A stretch of 64,000 nt of DNA, taken from Colletes latitarsis (Eukaryota > Arthropoda > Insecta > Hymenoptera > Colletidae). The position numbers and the translations under genes were made by a program. Under the pieces are notes generated by a model. It did not search any database. It was not told where the DNA came from and saw only the letters and a list, made by a program, of their open reading frames with translations. Where the stretch lies: positions 40,310,001 through 40,374,000 of the forward strand of contig NC_135136.1 in the NCBI RefSeq assembly GCF_051014445.1, given 5' to 3'. This document shows positions 49,634-60,877 of the stretch, one piece after another; positions within the stretch are counted from its first letter, which is position 1; each line of letters begins with the position of its first letter.

Positions 49634-51531
49634 ATGGCTCGAGAAAGAAATATTCTTAATTTACAATTTAATCAGGATCAAGGTGACAATTAATTACGGT
49701 TTTAATAATTGGGTTATTAAGAATTATGACGTATTTAATTCTACTATTCTGAAATCTAATACTGTTATTGCATTGTTTCAATTCTTTCATAAGATTAAAA
49801 TTTATGAAACTAAATATTTGATGATGGATTTATGTATATTTGCAACTGACTAACCTTTAAATTCAATTATTAAAATCTCAGGTTACTATTATTAATAATG
49901 ACTCCCTATCATTTTTTATATTAATATGATTTTTTAATATTTTAATATCTTTAAAAAAATGTATATTTAATTTTTATTTTTCTAGGATGCTTTACATGTT
50001 GTATGGAATCTGGTCTTAGGGTATATAATGTAGAACCATTAGTTGAAAAAGCACATTTGGAAAATGATGTAGTAGGAAGTATAGCTATTGCAGAAATGCT
50101 TTGGAGAACAAACATTATTGCTATAGTAGGTGGTGGTACAAGACCAAAGTTTGCAGAAAATACAGTACTTATTTATGATGATATATCTAAAAAGTTTGTA
50201 TTGGAAGTAACATTTACCAGTCCTATTAAAGCTGTCAGATTACGCAGAGACAAGTAAGTTTATTAAAAAAATTGAATTTTCTGTTCAGTGAAAATAAAGA
50301 ATACATTTACTTACTTAGGAATAATTTTAAAAAACAGAATGATAGTAGCGCTTCAACGTGAGGTACATGTTTTTTCATTTCCTGTGCCAACACGAAGATT
50401 GTTAACTTTAGAAACAAGAGATAATCCAAAGGGATTAATTGAAGTTGCTACTTTGGCTACTCCACAAAAGCAACTTCTTGTCTTTCCTGGCCATAAACAA
50501 GGCAGTATACAATTAGTTGATCTTGGTACTACAGAAGCTGGAAGTTCTAGCACTCCTGCAACTCTTATGGCACATCAGGTATGCATATTTTATAAAAAAA
50601 AAACTTGAGTAAAGGTAATATTACCATGTCTCTTATTAGTACTTTATGTTTATAAATAATACTATTAGGGTGCATTGGCTTGTCTCGCAGTTAACAACAG
50701 TGGAACTATGATTGCAACTGCTTCCACACAAGGTACTCTAGTTAGAGTATGGGACAGTATACATAGGCACTTGCTGGTAGAATTGAGAAGAGGTGTAGAT
50801 TCTGCTACACTCTACTGGTGAATATTATCTTTGATTGTTAAAAAATAAATATACATTTTGTAAAATATATTTGTAAGATTGTATTTAAAAAAAAAATTTT
50901 ATGCAATGTGTTTCAGTATTACGTTCAGTAACGATTCTGAATATTTATGTGCTTCTAGTGACAAAGGAACAGTACATATATTTGCATTGAAAGACACACA
51001 ATTAAATCGCAGATCTACGTATGTAAATAGAATTGAAATTTTAATTTGTTATAAGAAATCAGTGTTGGGCAATATGTAATTTAATTACATTTGCCATGAT
51101 TATTTCTATACAGTTATCAGATTATATTTTACCTAACACTGCAAGAAAAACTGACAAAATCAATTTATTTTTATTACTAAATTAATGAACTCAATTTCTT
51201 TTTAGTTTTTCAAAAATTACATTTTTGGGAAATTATATTGAAAGTCAGTGGGCAATGGCAACTTTCACAATACCACCAGAATGTGCTTGTATGTGTGCAT
51301 TTAGTACAAGGAATTCTGTAATAGGTATTTATTATACAGTAAACAAATCTAATATTATGCTAATATAAGATATTTATAAATACACTATTTATTCTATTTT
51401 TATTTTATATTTTTTTTACAGCTATTTGTATGGATGGGACATTTCATAAATACGTTTTTACCACTGATGGAAATTGCAACCGTGAGGCATTTGATGTTTT
51501 CTTGGATGTTTGTGATCATGATGATTTTTAA
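49634..51531 (+). CDS. WIPI4 / WDR45, autophagy beta-propeller (PROPPIN)
   Basis: Seven exons, 49634-49682, 49986-50253, 50338-50578, 50669-50817, 50917-51018, 51206-51324 and 51422-51531, give 345 aa. It matches WDR45 along its length: LNLQFNQDQGCFTCCMESG, YNVEPLVEKAHLE, VGGGTRPKFAENTVLIYDD, QLLVFPGHKQGS, ELRRGVDSATLY, CASSDKGTVHIFALKDTQLN, and the tail FLDVCDHDDF. LRRG is the phosphoinositide-binding motif (F/LRRG) on blades 5-6. WIPI4 binds PI3P and ATG2 and supports phagophore growth. The first exon encodes only 16 residues and was found from its frame FNQDQ and GTGACA donor. The fly counterpart should be CG11975. Confidence 0.94.
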
Positions 51532-51879
51532 TGTATAGTGTATATCATATTTATTCGTTTTTATGCCCGTAGGAAAGTTTCTAGTCATGCCAAATATGAA
51601 ACTTCTTGCAGCAAATGTTTGTACAGCAATGTAATTAGATTAATAATTGTAAAAAGAGTGCAAGTCATTACATTTATTGATTTTTTAACTTAGTATTCTA
51701 AATATTCTTTAATCCATTTTGTATGCATGGATTTTTAGTGACTTATGCCCTCTCCAAACTAGTGGTCCAATTAGTATGTAGCAATAAAATTTATTTTATA
51801 TCATAAATGTCTTCTTAGCAGCCTTCTTTTCCTACCAATATTACTTTCTTTTTAAATATTTTTTCTCTGAAATCTATAA

Positions 51880-52111
51880 TTATTTTTGTGGATACTTTTC
51901 TTTTGCTTGTTGTTGTATTAATTCTAAAATAATTAACTTAATTATTTTATAATCAATGTTAAACAAAATTAATAATGAAAAAAAACGAGTTATACACACT
52001 ATATGGTTCTGGATTAATCATAGGACTTATTATTGTGAAATAGGAATGTGTTCCTATAAATCCTACAAAACATCCTACAAATGCAACATATCGCCAACCT
52101 GTCAGTTGCAT
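51880..52111 (-). CDS. SMIM20-like small mitochondrial membrane protein
   Basis: Two exons, 52111-52000 and 51923-51880, give 51 aa. The sequence begins MQLTGWRYVAFVGCFVGFIG, a single membrane segment, followed by YFTIISPMINPEPYKLIQQQ and a charged tail. The layout (one N-terminal TM helix, then P-hydrophobic-xPxxY, then Gln/Lys-rich tail) resembles SMIM20/MITRAC7, a factor that stabilises newly made COX1 in the inner mitochondrial membrane. Human SMIM20 is about 67 aa. The frame crosses a GTGTGT donor and TTTTAG acceptor in phase. Just upstream of the ATG there is an acceptor (TTTCAG), so a 5' non-coding exon is likely. It is convergent with WIPI4, whose stop lies 349 bp away. The gene is probably real; the SMIM20 name is less certain. 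Confidence 0.6.
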
Positions 52112-52937
52112 TATTACTGCTGAAACATAAAAATGTATAACATAAACAACATTATAAAATCTAACACTATACATTTATAAACTAGAATTTACTTAAACTA
52201 CATAAATAGAACTTTTAATAAACACATTAAAAATTTTTTAAATGTTATATGATATTGTAAATTCAAATACTTCAATCACGTAACTAAACATACACGTTTT
52301 ACTTCCTTTTTTTATAATTCCACACATATACCAAATTCTTATAAAACAAAAAAGTAACCTGAAATTTATTTGCTAGTAATGTATAAAACTGTTCTTACTC
52401 AGTTTTACTCATACTCTTACTCTTTTTATTTCCTAATGTAAGCATTAAAATTATAATTGTTTAATTTAAAATTTCTGTAAGAAAATAAATTATAATAAGT
52501 TTATTCTTATTTTTATCTACAAACATACTTCATGAATAGATCAATATGATGTAATTTAATACAGTTTAATACAGCCATCAGTTTAGATATGATGCAATTT
52601 TCGAAGCCATGCGTATTATTTGAAAATTATTGAAAAGTAAATTGAAAATGATCAACAAATTTGTTTAAATATTTAAAAAGGGATCTCGATTCGAATCTTA
52701 TCGCATGACACTGAAGTTCATAACGTAACACCTTTACATCCATATTTACCCGGTCATCGGGGTCTACTTCGTCCCTAATTTTGATGCCCGTAATCCATAA
52801 TATGTACTGACTACGTTGTGTACCTAATTGCGAATGCTCACCTTAAAATCTTGTTACACTAATTCACCGCTAGATGGTCTTCTAGATGAATAATGATATC
52901 CTACTTTCTCACTAGTGTTCAATCCGACATTTCTAAG
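52112..52937. other. Intergenic region before U6
   Basis: AT-rich without a gene. The last 70 bp should contain the proximal sequence element of the U6 promoter; CTTTCTCACTAGTGTTCAAT (about 52904-52923) is at the right distance, but I cannot confirm it against a consensus. Confidence 0.4.
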
Positions 52938-52945
52938 TATATATA
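52938..52945 (+). promoter_or_regulatory. U6 snRNA TATA box
   Basis: TATATATA lies 30 to 23 bp before the first base of U6, the position of the TATA box that makes insect U6 promoters RNA polymerase III-specific. Confidence 0.75.
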
Positions 52946-52967
52946 CTTCTGGCGAAGAGAATCACTT

Positions 52968-52984
52968 GTACTTGCTTCGGCAGT

Positions 52985-53024
<40 letters not shown>

Positions 53025-53074
53025 GGCCCCTGCGCAAGGATGACACGCAAAATCGTGAAGCGTTCCACATTTTT
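52968..53074 (+). ncRNA. U6: U6 spliceosomal snRNA
   Basis: 107 nt, from GTACTTGCTTCGGCAGTAC to the T-run that ends transcription (TTTTT at 53071-53075). All functional parts are intact: the ACAGAGA box (GATACAGAGAAGATTAGCA), the AGC catalytic triad, and the internal stem-loop region CCCCTGCGCAAGGATGACAC. In the 5' stem-loop the usual insect GTTC...GAAC pairing is replaced by GTAC...GTAC, a paired substitution that keeps the stem. The intact promoter and terminator mean this is probably a functional copy rather than a retro-pseudogene. Confidence 0.97.
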
Positions 53075-53591
53075 TGTTATTTAAAATAGCAAAATATTAA
53101 TTTAAATTCTACAAGAATATATAGCGTAAATTTTATTTGAAAGGATTTTTATTTTTTAATCTATTAGATGAATTTCATAGTTTCTAAAATAGTTTCCAAT
53201 TTTATTGTTTCAAAATAGAAATTTCTATAGACTAAATAAATTTGTCATATTATTATTCTTGACTTTTTCGACAGAAATTTTTATGAGTTATATATTATAG
53301 TACAGATGAGGTATCGTTGACCAGTAGATAAAATGATAAAACCATCTACCTATAAAAGCATAAGAAATTGTATTTCCGGCTGTGCACTACGGTCTGAATT
53401 GTTGACAATGGAGCGCGTAATTAATTTAATTTCGGTTTAATAACATCAAAGGGGACCGACCACTTTGTTGAAAACTGTATTTTGAAAAATTGTCAAGACA
53501 TACAATTGTTTGATTAAATACCGACTTATTATCCGGTATACCGGTTATTACATACAACAAATGTATGAATGATTTGTAATTTGTTAGAAAA
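53075..53591. other. Intergenic region between U6 and PIG-U
   Basis: No gene recognised. The right part should contain the PIG-U promoter and leader. CCGGTATACCGG (about 53534-53545) is a perfect 12-bp palindrome of unknown meaning. Confidence 0.4.
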
Positions 53592-55221
53592 ATGTGGAAA
53601 CAGTGGTTGTCAAATTTCATATTAGCCGGTACTATTAGATTTTTATTAATGAATTCTGGGTACCAAAAAGTTATTAGCGATCGTGTGGAAGTTTCTACTG
53701 CATTAAATTCTTGGAAAAGAGGTTAGAACATATCAATTTGTTGTTTAAATTTTTTGCATAACAATAATAAGAATTTGCTATAAAAATAATGAAAAACAAA
53801 AGTATGTACGTTTATAAATTTATAGATTAATTAATGGTCAACATGATAATGTATTAGTAATGATTATATTAGAAAGTATTAAATATCATAATGATGTTTT
53901 CTTATTTTTAGTGACTGAAGGTGTTCATTTATATAACTTTGGCATTGACCCTTACATGGGTGATTTATTTCATGAAACTCCTATTGGTTTATATATTTTT
54001 GATCTCATACAACGGCATCTACCTTGTTGGACTTTATTCTTTTTATTTATCTTCACTGACTTATTGACTGCTTTACTTCTTGCATTTACAGCAAAACAAT
54101 ATGCAACTGAACTGGTTAGTTTATTTTTATATTAATATTGCAATTTCTATAGAATGTAATTAAATTATATTGTTTAAATAATATTAATCACAGGCTTCTA
54201 GAAAAGAAGAAAAATTGCATGATGATGTAGAAAATCAAAATCATGGTTCTGCAATATCTACTTCTATGATGTATGTCTCAGCAGGATATTTATTTAATCC
54301 ATATATAATACTAAACTGTGTTGGACATACAACAACAGTATTTACAAATTTATTGCACTCCGTAGCATTGATTTCAATGACAAAATTTTCTATATTTTGG
54401 AGCTGCTTATCAATTTCATTATTGACATTACAAGGACTTTATCCTATTTCACTTATGGTACCAACAGTTGTTTACATTACTCGTTCTAAGAGTACAGAAC
54501 AAAAAAGAAATCTTATCATTTTTATTATTATGATATTTGCTAGCATGTTAATGACTCTATTTTGCATTTCATACTGTATCATGGGAAGTTGGTCATTCAT
54601 ATGGAGTACAGCAGGCTTTATTTTAACAGTTCCTGATTTACATCCAAACATAGGATTATATTGGTACTTTTTTACAGAAATGTTTGAGCATTTTAGATGG
54701 CTCTTTATTTCTTCTTTTCAAATAAATGTCAGTTTGCTGTATATAGTACCATTAGCATTGAGATTACGACATGATCCAATGCTATTAGCATTTTCTTATT
54801 TAGCAATTGCTGCTATATTTAAGTCTTATCCATGTATAGGAGATGTTGGATTTTACATGTCTCTTCTGCCACTTTGGAAACATTTGTTTCAATGTGAGTT
54901 TTTACTATAAACTGTATTATTTTTTATTTCTTTTCATAGAATATGATGATTTTTGTATTCCTTTTAGATACTCAGCAGGGGTTCATCATAGGCTGTTTCA
55001 TGTTATTTTGCACAGTTTTTGCACCCACTGTTTGGTACCAGTGGATTTATTCCAGATCAGCAAATGCAAACTTCTACTTTGGAGTAACATTGGCATTTGC
55101 TATAGCACAAATTTTTCTGGTAACAGATATTCTTTTTGCAAGTGTAAAACATGAATTTGCAATACGTCATGGTATTAATAAAGATGTTAGTGGAAGTAAG
55201 GCAAAACTATTTTTAGAATGA
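53592..55221 (+). CDS. PIG-U: PIG-U, GPI transamidase complex subunit
   Basis: Four exons, 53592-53721, 53912-54114, 54194-54893 and 54968-55221, give 428 aa. Family landmarks: SDRVEVSTALNSWKRVTEG, FHETPIGLYIF, LFNPYIILNC, SLYPISL-like LQGLYPISLMVP, WSFIWSTAGFILTVPDL, GLYWYFFTEMFEHF, FKSYPCIGDVGFYMS and YSRSANANFYFG, with about eight or more membrane helices and no large soluble domain. PIG-U is an ER membrane subunit that helps GPI transamidase recognise or attach GPI to proteins. The last acceptor was set at CTTTTAG (54967), because an earlier AG at 54941-54942 would give an immediate in-frame stop. With this choice the junction LFQYTQQGF aligns with the family. Confidence 0.94.
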
Positions 55222-55859
55222 AGTTGTATCTTACAAAGTTCAGTATTAAAACTGTTTATTAAAATTCTAAAATTAGATGACTGTTCTTCAATGACAATTT
55301 TAAACTATTTTAAATATAATCCTTATTTTTATGGATGAATATATTGACCTATATTAATTCATAAAATGTTTAGTTGTTAAAGTTCTTTAACACAAATTAG
55401 TATGGAATCAAAAAAAAGTAGATACTTATTTATATCTAATGTTTTATTTTCGTTTTTAATCATTTTTAACAAAAATAATATTAGACAAATTTATTTAAAT
55501 TTAATTTTATGTATTTTCTCATCGTACAAATAATAATTTCCATTAAATAGTTGAACTAAAGCGTCACTGAATTTGTTTTAATTAATTATATCATTTTTAT
55601 TATTTTATTTCGATCGTATGACTAATCGACGAGTAAAAATGTAATCCCAAATTCAAATAAATTTATACATTTACCATGATCAGAGAAATAAAATCGGAAT
55701 TATAACTCATACAAATATTAAACAAATATATTCAAATATTATTATCAATTGCAAATGCCACTAACAATTTTTTATAAAATAATGTTTGTTTAAACTAAAA
55801 GATGATTACTATCTGATTTTTTTAATACATCTTACTACCTTGTAAAAGAGTAGTATGTA
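55222..55859. other. 3' flank of PIG-U
   Basis: AT-rich, no gene; probably the PIG-U 3' UTR and spacer before a short MITE. Confidence 0.4.
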
Positions 55860-55947
55860 CGGTAGTGTCCACTTAAATATCAAACGATCGGAATTGAGTG
55901 TGGATATTTAAACGGACAGATTCGTGGACATTTAGTGGACACTACTG
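55860..55947. mobile_element. 88-bp MITE with TA target duplication
   Basis: Ends CGGTAGTGTCCACTTAAAT and, in reverse complement, CAGTAGTGTCCACTAAATG, flanked by TA on both sides (55858-55859 and 55948-55949). The element is little more than two inverted repeats, typical of the smallest Tc1/mariner-derived elements. Confidence 0.85.
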
Positions 55948-56122
55948 TACATTGTTTCACGTTATAAAATTCAGTTTAATACTGTATTATATTTTCGTTT
56001 GTAGCTTCTTCTTTATGCAAACTTTAATTACTGTTACTGAATTTTCAATTGTACATTCCAAATTTAGTTCGTTTGGTTTCAATACACTGATGTGATTATA
56101 ATTGAATACTTTTCACATAAGA

Positions 56123-59100
56123 TCAACAATATTCTATAATGTTACATGCATTGTTCTCATCACAATATTCCCATAAAGTTTTCCAACATCTGTCTTTACA
56201 TAGTACATCTGGATTTCCTATTACTATTACAAATTGTTTTGCTCTTGTTAGGGCAACATTGAATCTCTGAAAAACAACATACACTTGTATACTTTGGTAT
56301 TATTATATAATATAAATTCAAATTATTCAAATTAGCAAATTACTTCTTTTAGGTATTGAATAAATGTATACCTTTGCATTTGATAAAAATCCAATATGTT
56401 CTTTATCATTATGTTTGAAGACTTCAGATCTTACAGTAGACAAAATTATAATTTCTTTTTCTTGCCCTTGAAATATTTCTACTGTTCCAACAGTTACATT
56501 ATTTAACCCACATTTATTTAAATATTTATCAATCATAATTTTTTGTTGTTTAAATGGTGTTATAACGCCAATATCTTTCTCTTGAATTTTACGCGAACCA
56601 ATTTTAGCACGCATTAGTTTTTTCATATAATATGCTACAATTATGATTTCTTCTTCATTATAAACACTACAAAACAATGCATTTTATTTTTGTTGTACAT
56701 TGTACATAATATTTTCTTCAATTAAGTACGAATTTTATAAATTATATCAAAGTTACATTGCAATCACCTTTTATTTAGAGTTCTTTTTTCTTTACCTCTA
56801 ATTTCAACAAACAATATAGGAAACGTTTTATTTAATAGTAGTGGCCAATTTAAAGTTATCTTATTTATATTTGAGTCACGACAACATAATAATTCATTAT
56901 CATAAAATAATATATTGGACACATGCAAAATAGGTTCTTGGCTACGGTAATTGCGAATTAATTTCGTTATGTAACGTGAATTATATTCATTTTCCACTTT
57001 TTGATATGGTTCGCATTCCATTAATCTTTCTAACAGTGACTTTCCTAAAAATATAATTAAATTTTATATAAACTAGCAATAATCTTTACTTAAGTATTTC
57101 TTTAAAGAATATGAAATTACATTCACTCACCAAGTAAATGCTCAATTCTTTTACACCGAATTACGGGTCCCAGTTGATGAGGATCACCGGCAATAATAAT
57201 TTGAGCATGTAGTGTTCCTGTGCATGTTTTATTTTGCGTACTTGATAGTGTAAATGGTATTAATGATTCTAGTTCTATACTTTGACTTGCTTCATCAATG
57301 AATATATATGAAAAATGGTCACTTTTTAAATTGAGCTTTACCAATCTATAAAATAAATTGTAAATCCTATTGTACAATTATTACTGTAATAGCAATGCCA
57401 ACAAAAATGAAGTCAAAACATACCTTGTACATGTTATCAATGTTGTAATAACTACCCTTTTTAAAATAAAAATTTCTTTTGGCAAAAAAAGGACTTCACT
57501 ATCAATAAAATTTGAACTAGGATAAATAATTTGATCTATATTTTCGCTGTACATAAAGAAAAGAAGGTAATAAAGTAGTAATTATTTATGAAAACAAATT
57601 TGTAACATCTTACCAATGTTTGGACGATGCATACATCCGAAATATGTCTTTAGAAGGAAGTAAAGCTAATAATCTTTTTCCAATTTCATCAGCAGCTGCA
57701 TTGGATGATGAACATACTAAAATATTTTTGGACTTCCATTGGTTTCTAATCTATAAAATGATAAAAGTCTTAAGACAAGATATTTGTTCCATAGCACACG
57801 GATTAGCAGCAATTCGAGCCTGTAAATAGTTTACTACGGAATTTTGGCAAATAGTTTAAATCGGTTTATTTTTATATTACTTATTGTTGAGGGCCATTAG
57901 AAACGGTGCTGTGAGCAACCGATTCGGGCCGGATGCAAAATTTTGCACCCGGTACGAAGGAAAACCAAAAGATGATCAGGACCAAGGGTATATAAGCTAG
58001 GGCCCCAATCGCCGAAGATCAGTTTATTAGTATATCATGAGATCAATAGAACAAATTATCACGAGTACGCGGTTAAAGATTAATATCCTCAATGTTCGCG
58101 AACAGTCATACACTATTCTGTTCTGCATTGTACAACTACCGTGTCTAACAAATACATATACTCTTTTTCCGTCACACTTTGCCAACAATCATTTTAATCT
58201 AACTAATCCCGACCGACTTAACAGGATGTAGGGATATCATACTTCGTATTATTCCGGGTGTCGAACATATTCGAGACGAGGATTTACGACCCTCGTTGAC
58301 GAGTCACACCGCAGACGCGTCTCATCCTCGAATTGTACAAACAATATTCAAAAGGTACTTCATTTAAATGTACAGTATCATAGATTGCACTACATAGATT
58401 ATACCTGACAAATGGTTTCAACTAATGTTGTTGTTTTTCCAGTACCAGGTGGACCAAATACTATATATGGTGCAGGATATGCGGAATTGCTTAAAATATT
58501 AATTACTGCCTGTTTTTGTTCTGGATTACTTGCTACACTTTTATGGGCCCAATTCAAGTCACTATATCATAGCATAAATAAGAATGTAATATAAGTACAA
58601 AAATATAAATATAAAAAGGTAATTCATCAATTAATCTTGATAAAACTTACACTTGTAGTAAAGCATGATAATCCCTACTTATTTTAGGATAAATTAAATC
58701 GACCAAATTATGCTTACATATAATATGTAAAACATAATGACAACATTTTATTGGCCAATTTGATACACAGAAGTAAACAGTGACTTCTTTATCCTGGAGA
58801 TGTTTTTGATGTTCCCTAAATGATTTTTAGAAATATTTATTACTTCTTGTAGTATGTAAAACGTTAATTCATATAGTTGTTCCAAAAAAATTTGTTACAC
58901 ATGAAAAGATTAACCTTCCATTATTTAATTAAAACAAAAATGAAATCAATATTTTCATTGCTTTGTAACACATTGTTTGGACCATATGGTATATGGGTAT
59001 GTATTTATACTTACGTATTGAATAATTGTAGCACTACAGTTTTTCCTTCAATATCCACTATTCTACTATAGTACATTTGTGTTGAATTTATAATCTGCAA

Positions 59101-59576
59101 TTTTACTATATCACCAAAAGTAATGAATGGGTCATTTTCATCTAGGGTAGGCACCTCAATAAGAAATTTGTTTGAACCTTTGCTACGTAATTGTTTAGTA
59201 TTGAAATTATGCTTTGCTACAAGTAACTGACATTCATTGTCTTCTATATATAATAAAATTTTAAATAATATTAAATAATGTTCTGGTTTTATTTTTTTGA
59301 TGTTTGGAAGATTATTGATAAGTCGTATATAATTTCTACATAATTGAGTATCATAAGGACTTTCTATTAGATAACATTTTAAAGCCTTTTGTAAATCAGG
59401 AGGTAGTTTAAAATTTTGTAAGGACAATTGGTTAGATACACCAAAACTGGTACAATGTCTGAAACATAGTAAAGCATTAAATATAGTTAAAATTATAAAA
59501 CAAATATAAATCATTTCACTTACGTGCTTTTTCCAATAGTTGATCTTTTGTTCTTCTGTTTAATATTATTTGCCAT
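56123..59576 (-). CDS. MOV10-like superfamily 1 RNA helicase (compact)
   Basis: Ten exons: 59576-59524, 59458-59015, 58815-58651, 58561-58405, 57750-57614, 57546-57424, 57345-57131, 57044-56768, 56666-56372 and 56266-56123; 669 aa. All SF1 motifs are present: NPEQKQAV (Q), GPPGTGKTTT (I, about 257), SSSNAAADEI (Ic), FIDEASQ (II, about 377), GDPHQLGPV (III), LIRNYRS (IV), VGTVEIFQGQEKEIII (V) and NVALTRAKQFVIVIGNP (VI). Order and spacing fit the UPF1-like MOV10/Armitage/SDE3 branch; motif II is DEAS rather than the DEAG of human MOV10 and Armitage. Relatives unwind RNA 5' to 3' in piRNA or siRNA pathways. At 669 aa it lacks about 300-500 N-terminal residues found in MOV10 and Armitage, so it is a shorter paralogue. 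The N-terminus is Lys/Asn-rich (NNIKQKNKR). Intron 4 contains an LTR-like insert. Confidence 0.88.
57885..58343 (+). mobile_element. Solo-LTR-like insertion in helicase intron 4
   Basis: A block of about 459 bp, clearly more GC-rich than the surrounding intron. It starts TGTTGAGGGCC and ends TTGTACAAACA, the TG...CA form of LTR termini. Inside is a strong core promoter (TATATAA at 57989, then TCAGTT at 58019) placed as in an LTR U3/R boundary. There is no internal coding region, so it would be a solo LTR. I could not find a clean target-site duplication, so the exact ends and the element class are unproven. Confidence 0.6.
57989..58023 (+). promoter_or_regulatory. TATA + initiator inside the LTR-like insert
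   Basis: TATATAA at 57989-57995 and the arthropod initiator TCAGT at 58019-58023 are 32 bp apart, TSS A at 58021. The direction is antisense to the helicase gene that hosts it. Confidence 0.65.
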
Positions 59577-60684
59577 TTCCAAAAAAACTATTTAAATAAT
59601 ATATAGATTATATTTATTTTGAATATACAGAAAAATATTTATGTACAATGTTGTTGCAATATTATTAGACTTTTGTTATTCAAAGATTGTAATGCAATAA
59701 TTATTTACTTACTTACATAAAATTACTTTTTTCTATTATGTAATTATTGGATTTCTATTAGAATGAGGGAAAAACAGTAGTTTAACACAGCAAATATTCG
59801 TTTGTATAATTACTTTCAGTTAAAATGAACACTTGTCGTTTTAAGTAAAACGGGGTTTTCTGTTAACGGGTAACTATACATACTTATAAACTTATAGCAG
59901 TTTGACCATCATGCTTACGCGAAAAGAAGGCTAGCTGTTCCCTACTACATTATCGGTTTCTATAGTTACTTTTATAGTTACTGTTAAAAAAACCACATCG
60001 TTAATTACATCGTGACCGTTACATGTAATCATATAGTAGATACGTATGAATCATATTTAATAAAAACGTTATCTTATCTTATATTAGTGATATTTAAAAA
60101 ATAATAGTAATTGTAGTAGTAAATCATTATTAATAGTAGTTTAATACAGGATATTTTAAAGGATTACATATCATCCATGAAAAATAAAGAGAGGAGCAGA
60201 TATAAATAAATAGATCACCAGAGGTCAAACGTCAGGTGTTTAGCTGAATCAGTTGTCATTCGTTTGTTATGACACAAAACTGCTATTTTTTAAAGAATTG
60301 GTCATACTGATTGGGATAGTGATTTGTATTGGAGATTCAGTTATATTTTTTTTGAATATACATAGTTACATTTCATAATCCTTTGTATAATGTGTTATTA
60401 TGAAAATACTTTAAAAATAAATCAAGTAAGAATTAATAATATTTTTGTGGTATAATAATTATGTATTTTTGCTCTTGCGAACCTCGGTAATTTATTGGAG
60501 GTCGTTATCTAGATAGCATATTGGGAACCCCTTATGCCTAATGTAAAAGAATCAAATGTGTTGAAGTACTTGCATGAAGTAATTGTTATCAGTAGCCCTC
60601 TAGAATTAATCCGAGAGATATTAAAAGTATCCTCGCATAATTTCCACGCATCGTATCTGGTAATATGCATCAATATGGACTAAG
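59577..60684. other. Intergenic region upstream of the helicase
   Basis: It must contain the promoter of the minus-strand helicase. AT-rich, no other gene or RNA recognised. Confidence 0.4.
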
Positions 60685-60877
60685 GTGGCCAGATTTGCCA
60701 TAATTGAGTGTATTGGCGGCAACACTAGTAACGACAAACTTCCTTAGCGTTTAACGGAGATATGATCTACCGCACGAGCATTTCGACTTTTCCCACTACT
60801 CCGTTAGACATTAAGGAAGTTCGTCGTTTCTAGTGTCGACGTCGATGTATGTACTCAATTATGCCAAATCTGGCCAC
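60685..60877. mobile_element. Palindromic 193-bp MITE, best copy of the family
   Basis: The left arm starts GTGGCCAGATTTGCCATAAT; the right arm in reverse complement starts GTGGCCAGATTTGGCATAAT. Both continue through an AACGAC(A/G)AACTTCCTTA block and AACGGAG, so the two arms of about 85 bp pair along most of their length around a 25-bp centre. One arm of the same family occurs at 3518 and at 22164, and an inner-arm fragment near 23176. I could not identify the target duplication. Confidence 0.8.

Noticed and set aside
54941..54967. Alternative PIG-U exon 4 acceptor giving an extra YMMIFVFLLD segment
   Set aside because: With the required phase the junction makes an immediate TAA. The acceptor at 54967 keeps the frame and aligns with the family.
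58037..58231. 64-codon frame in the LTR-like insert
   Set aside because: No gag, protease or other retroelement motif is visible, and it is too short to support a coding call.
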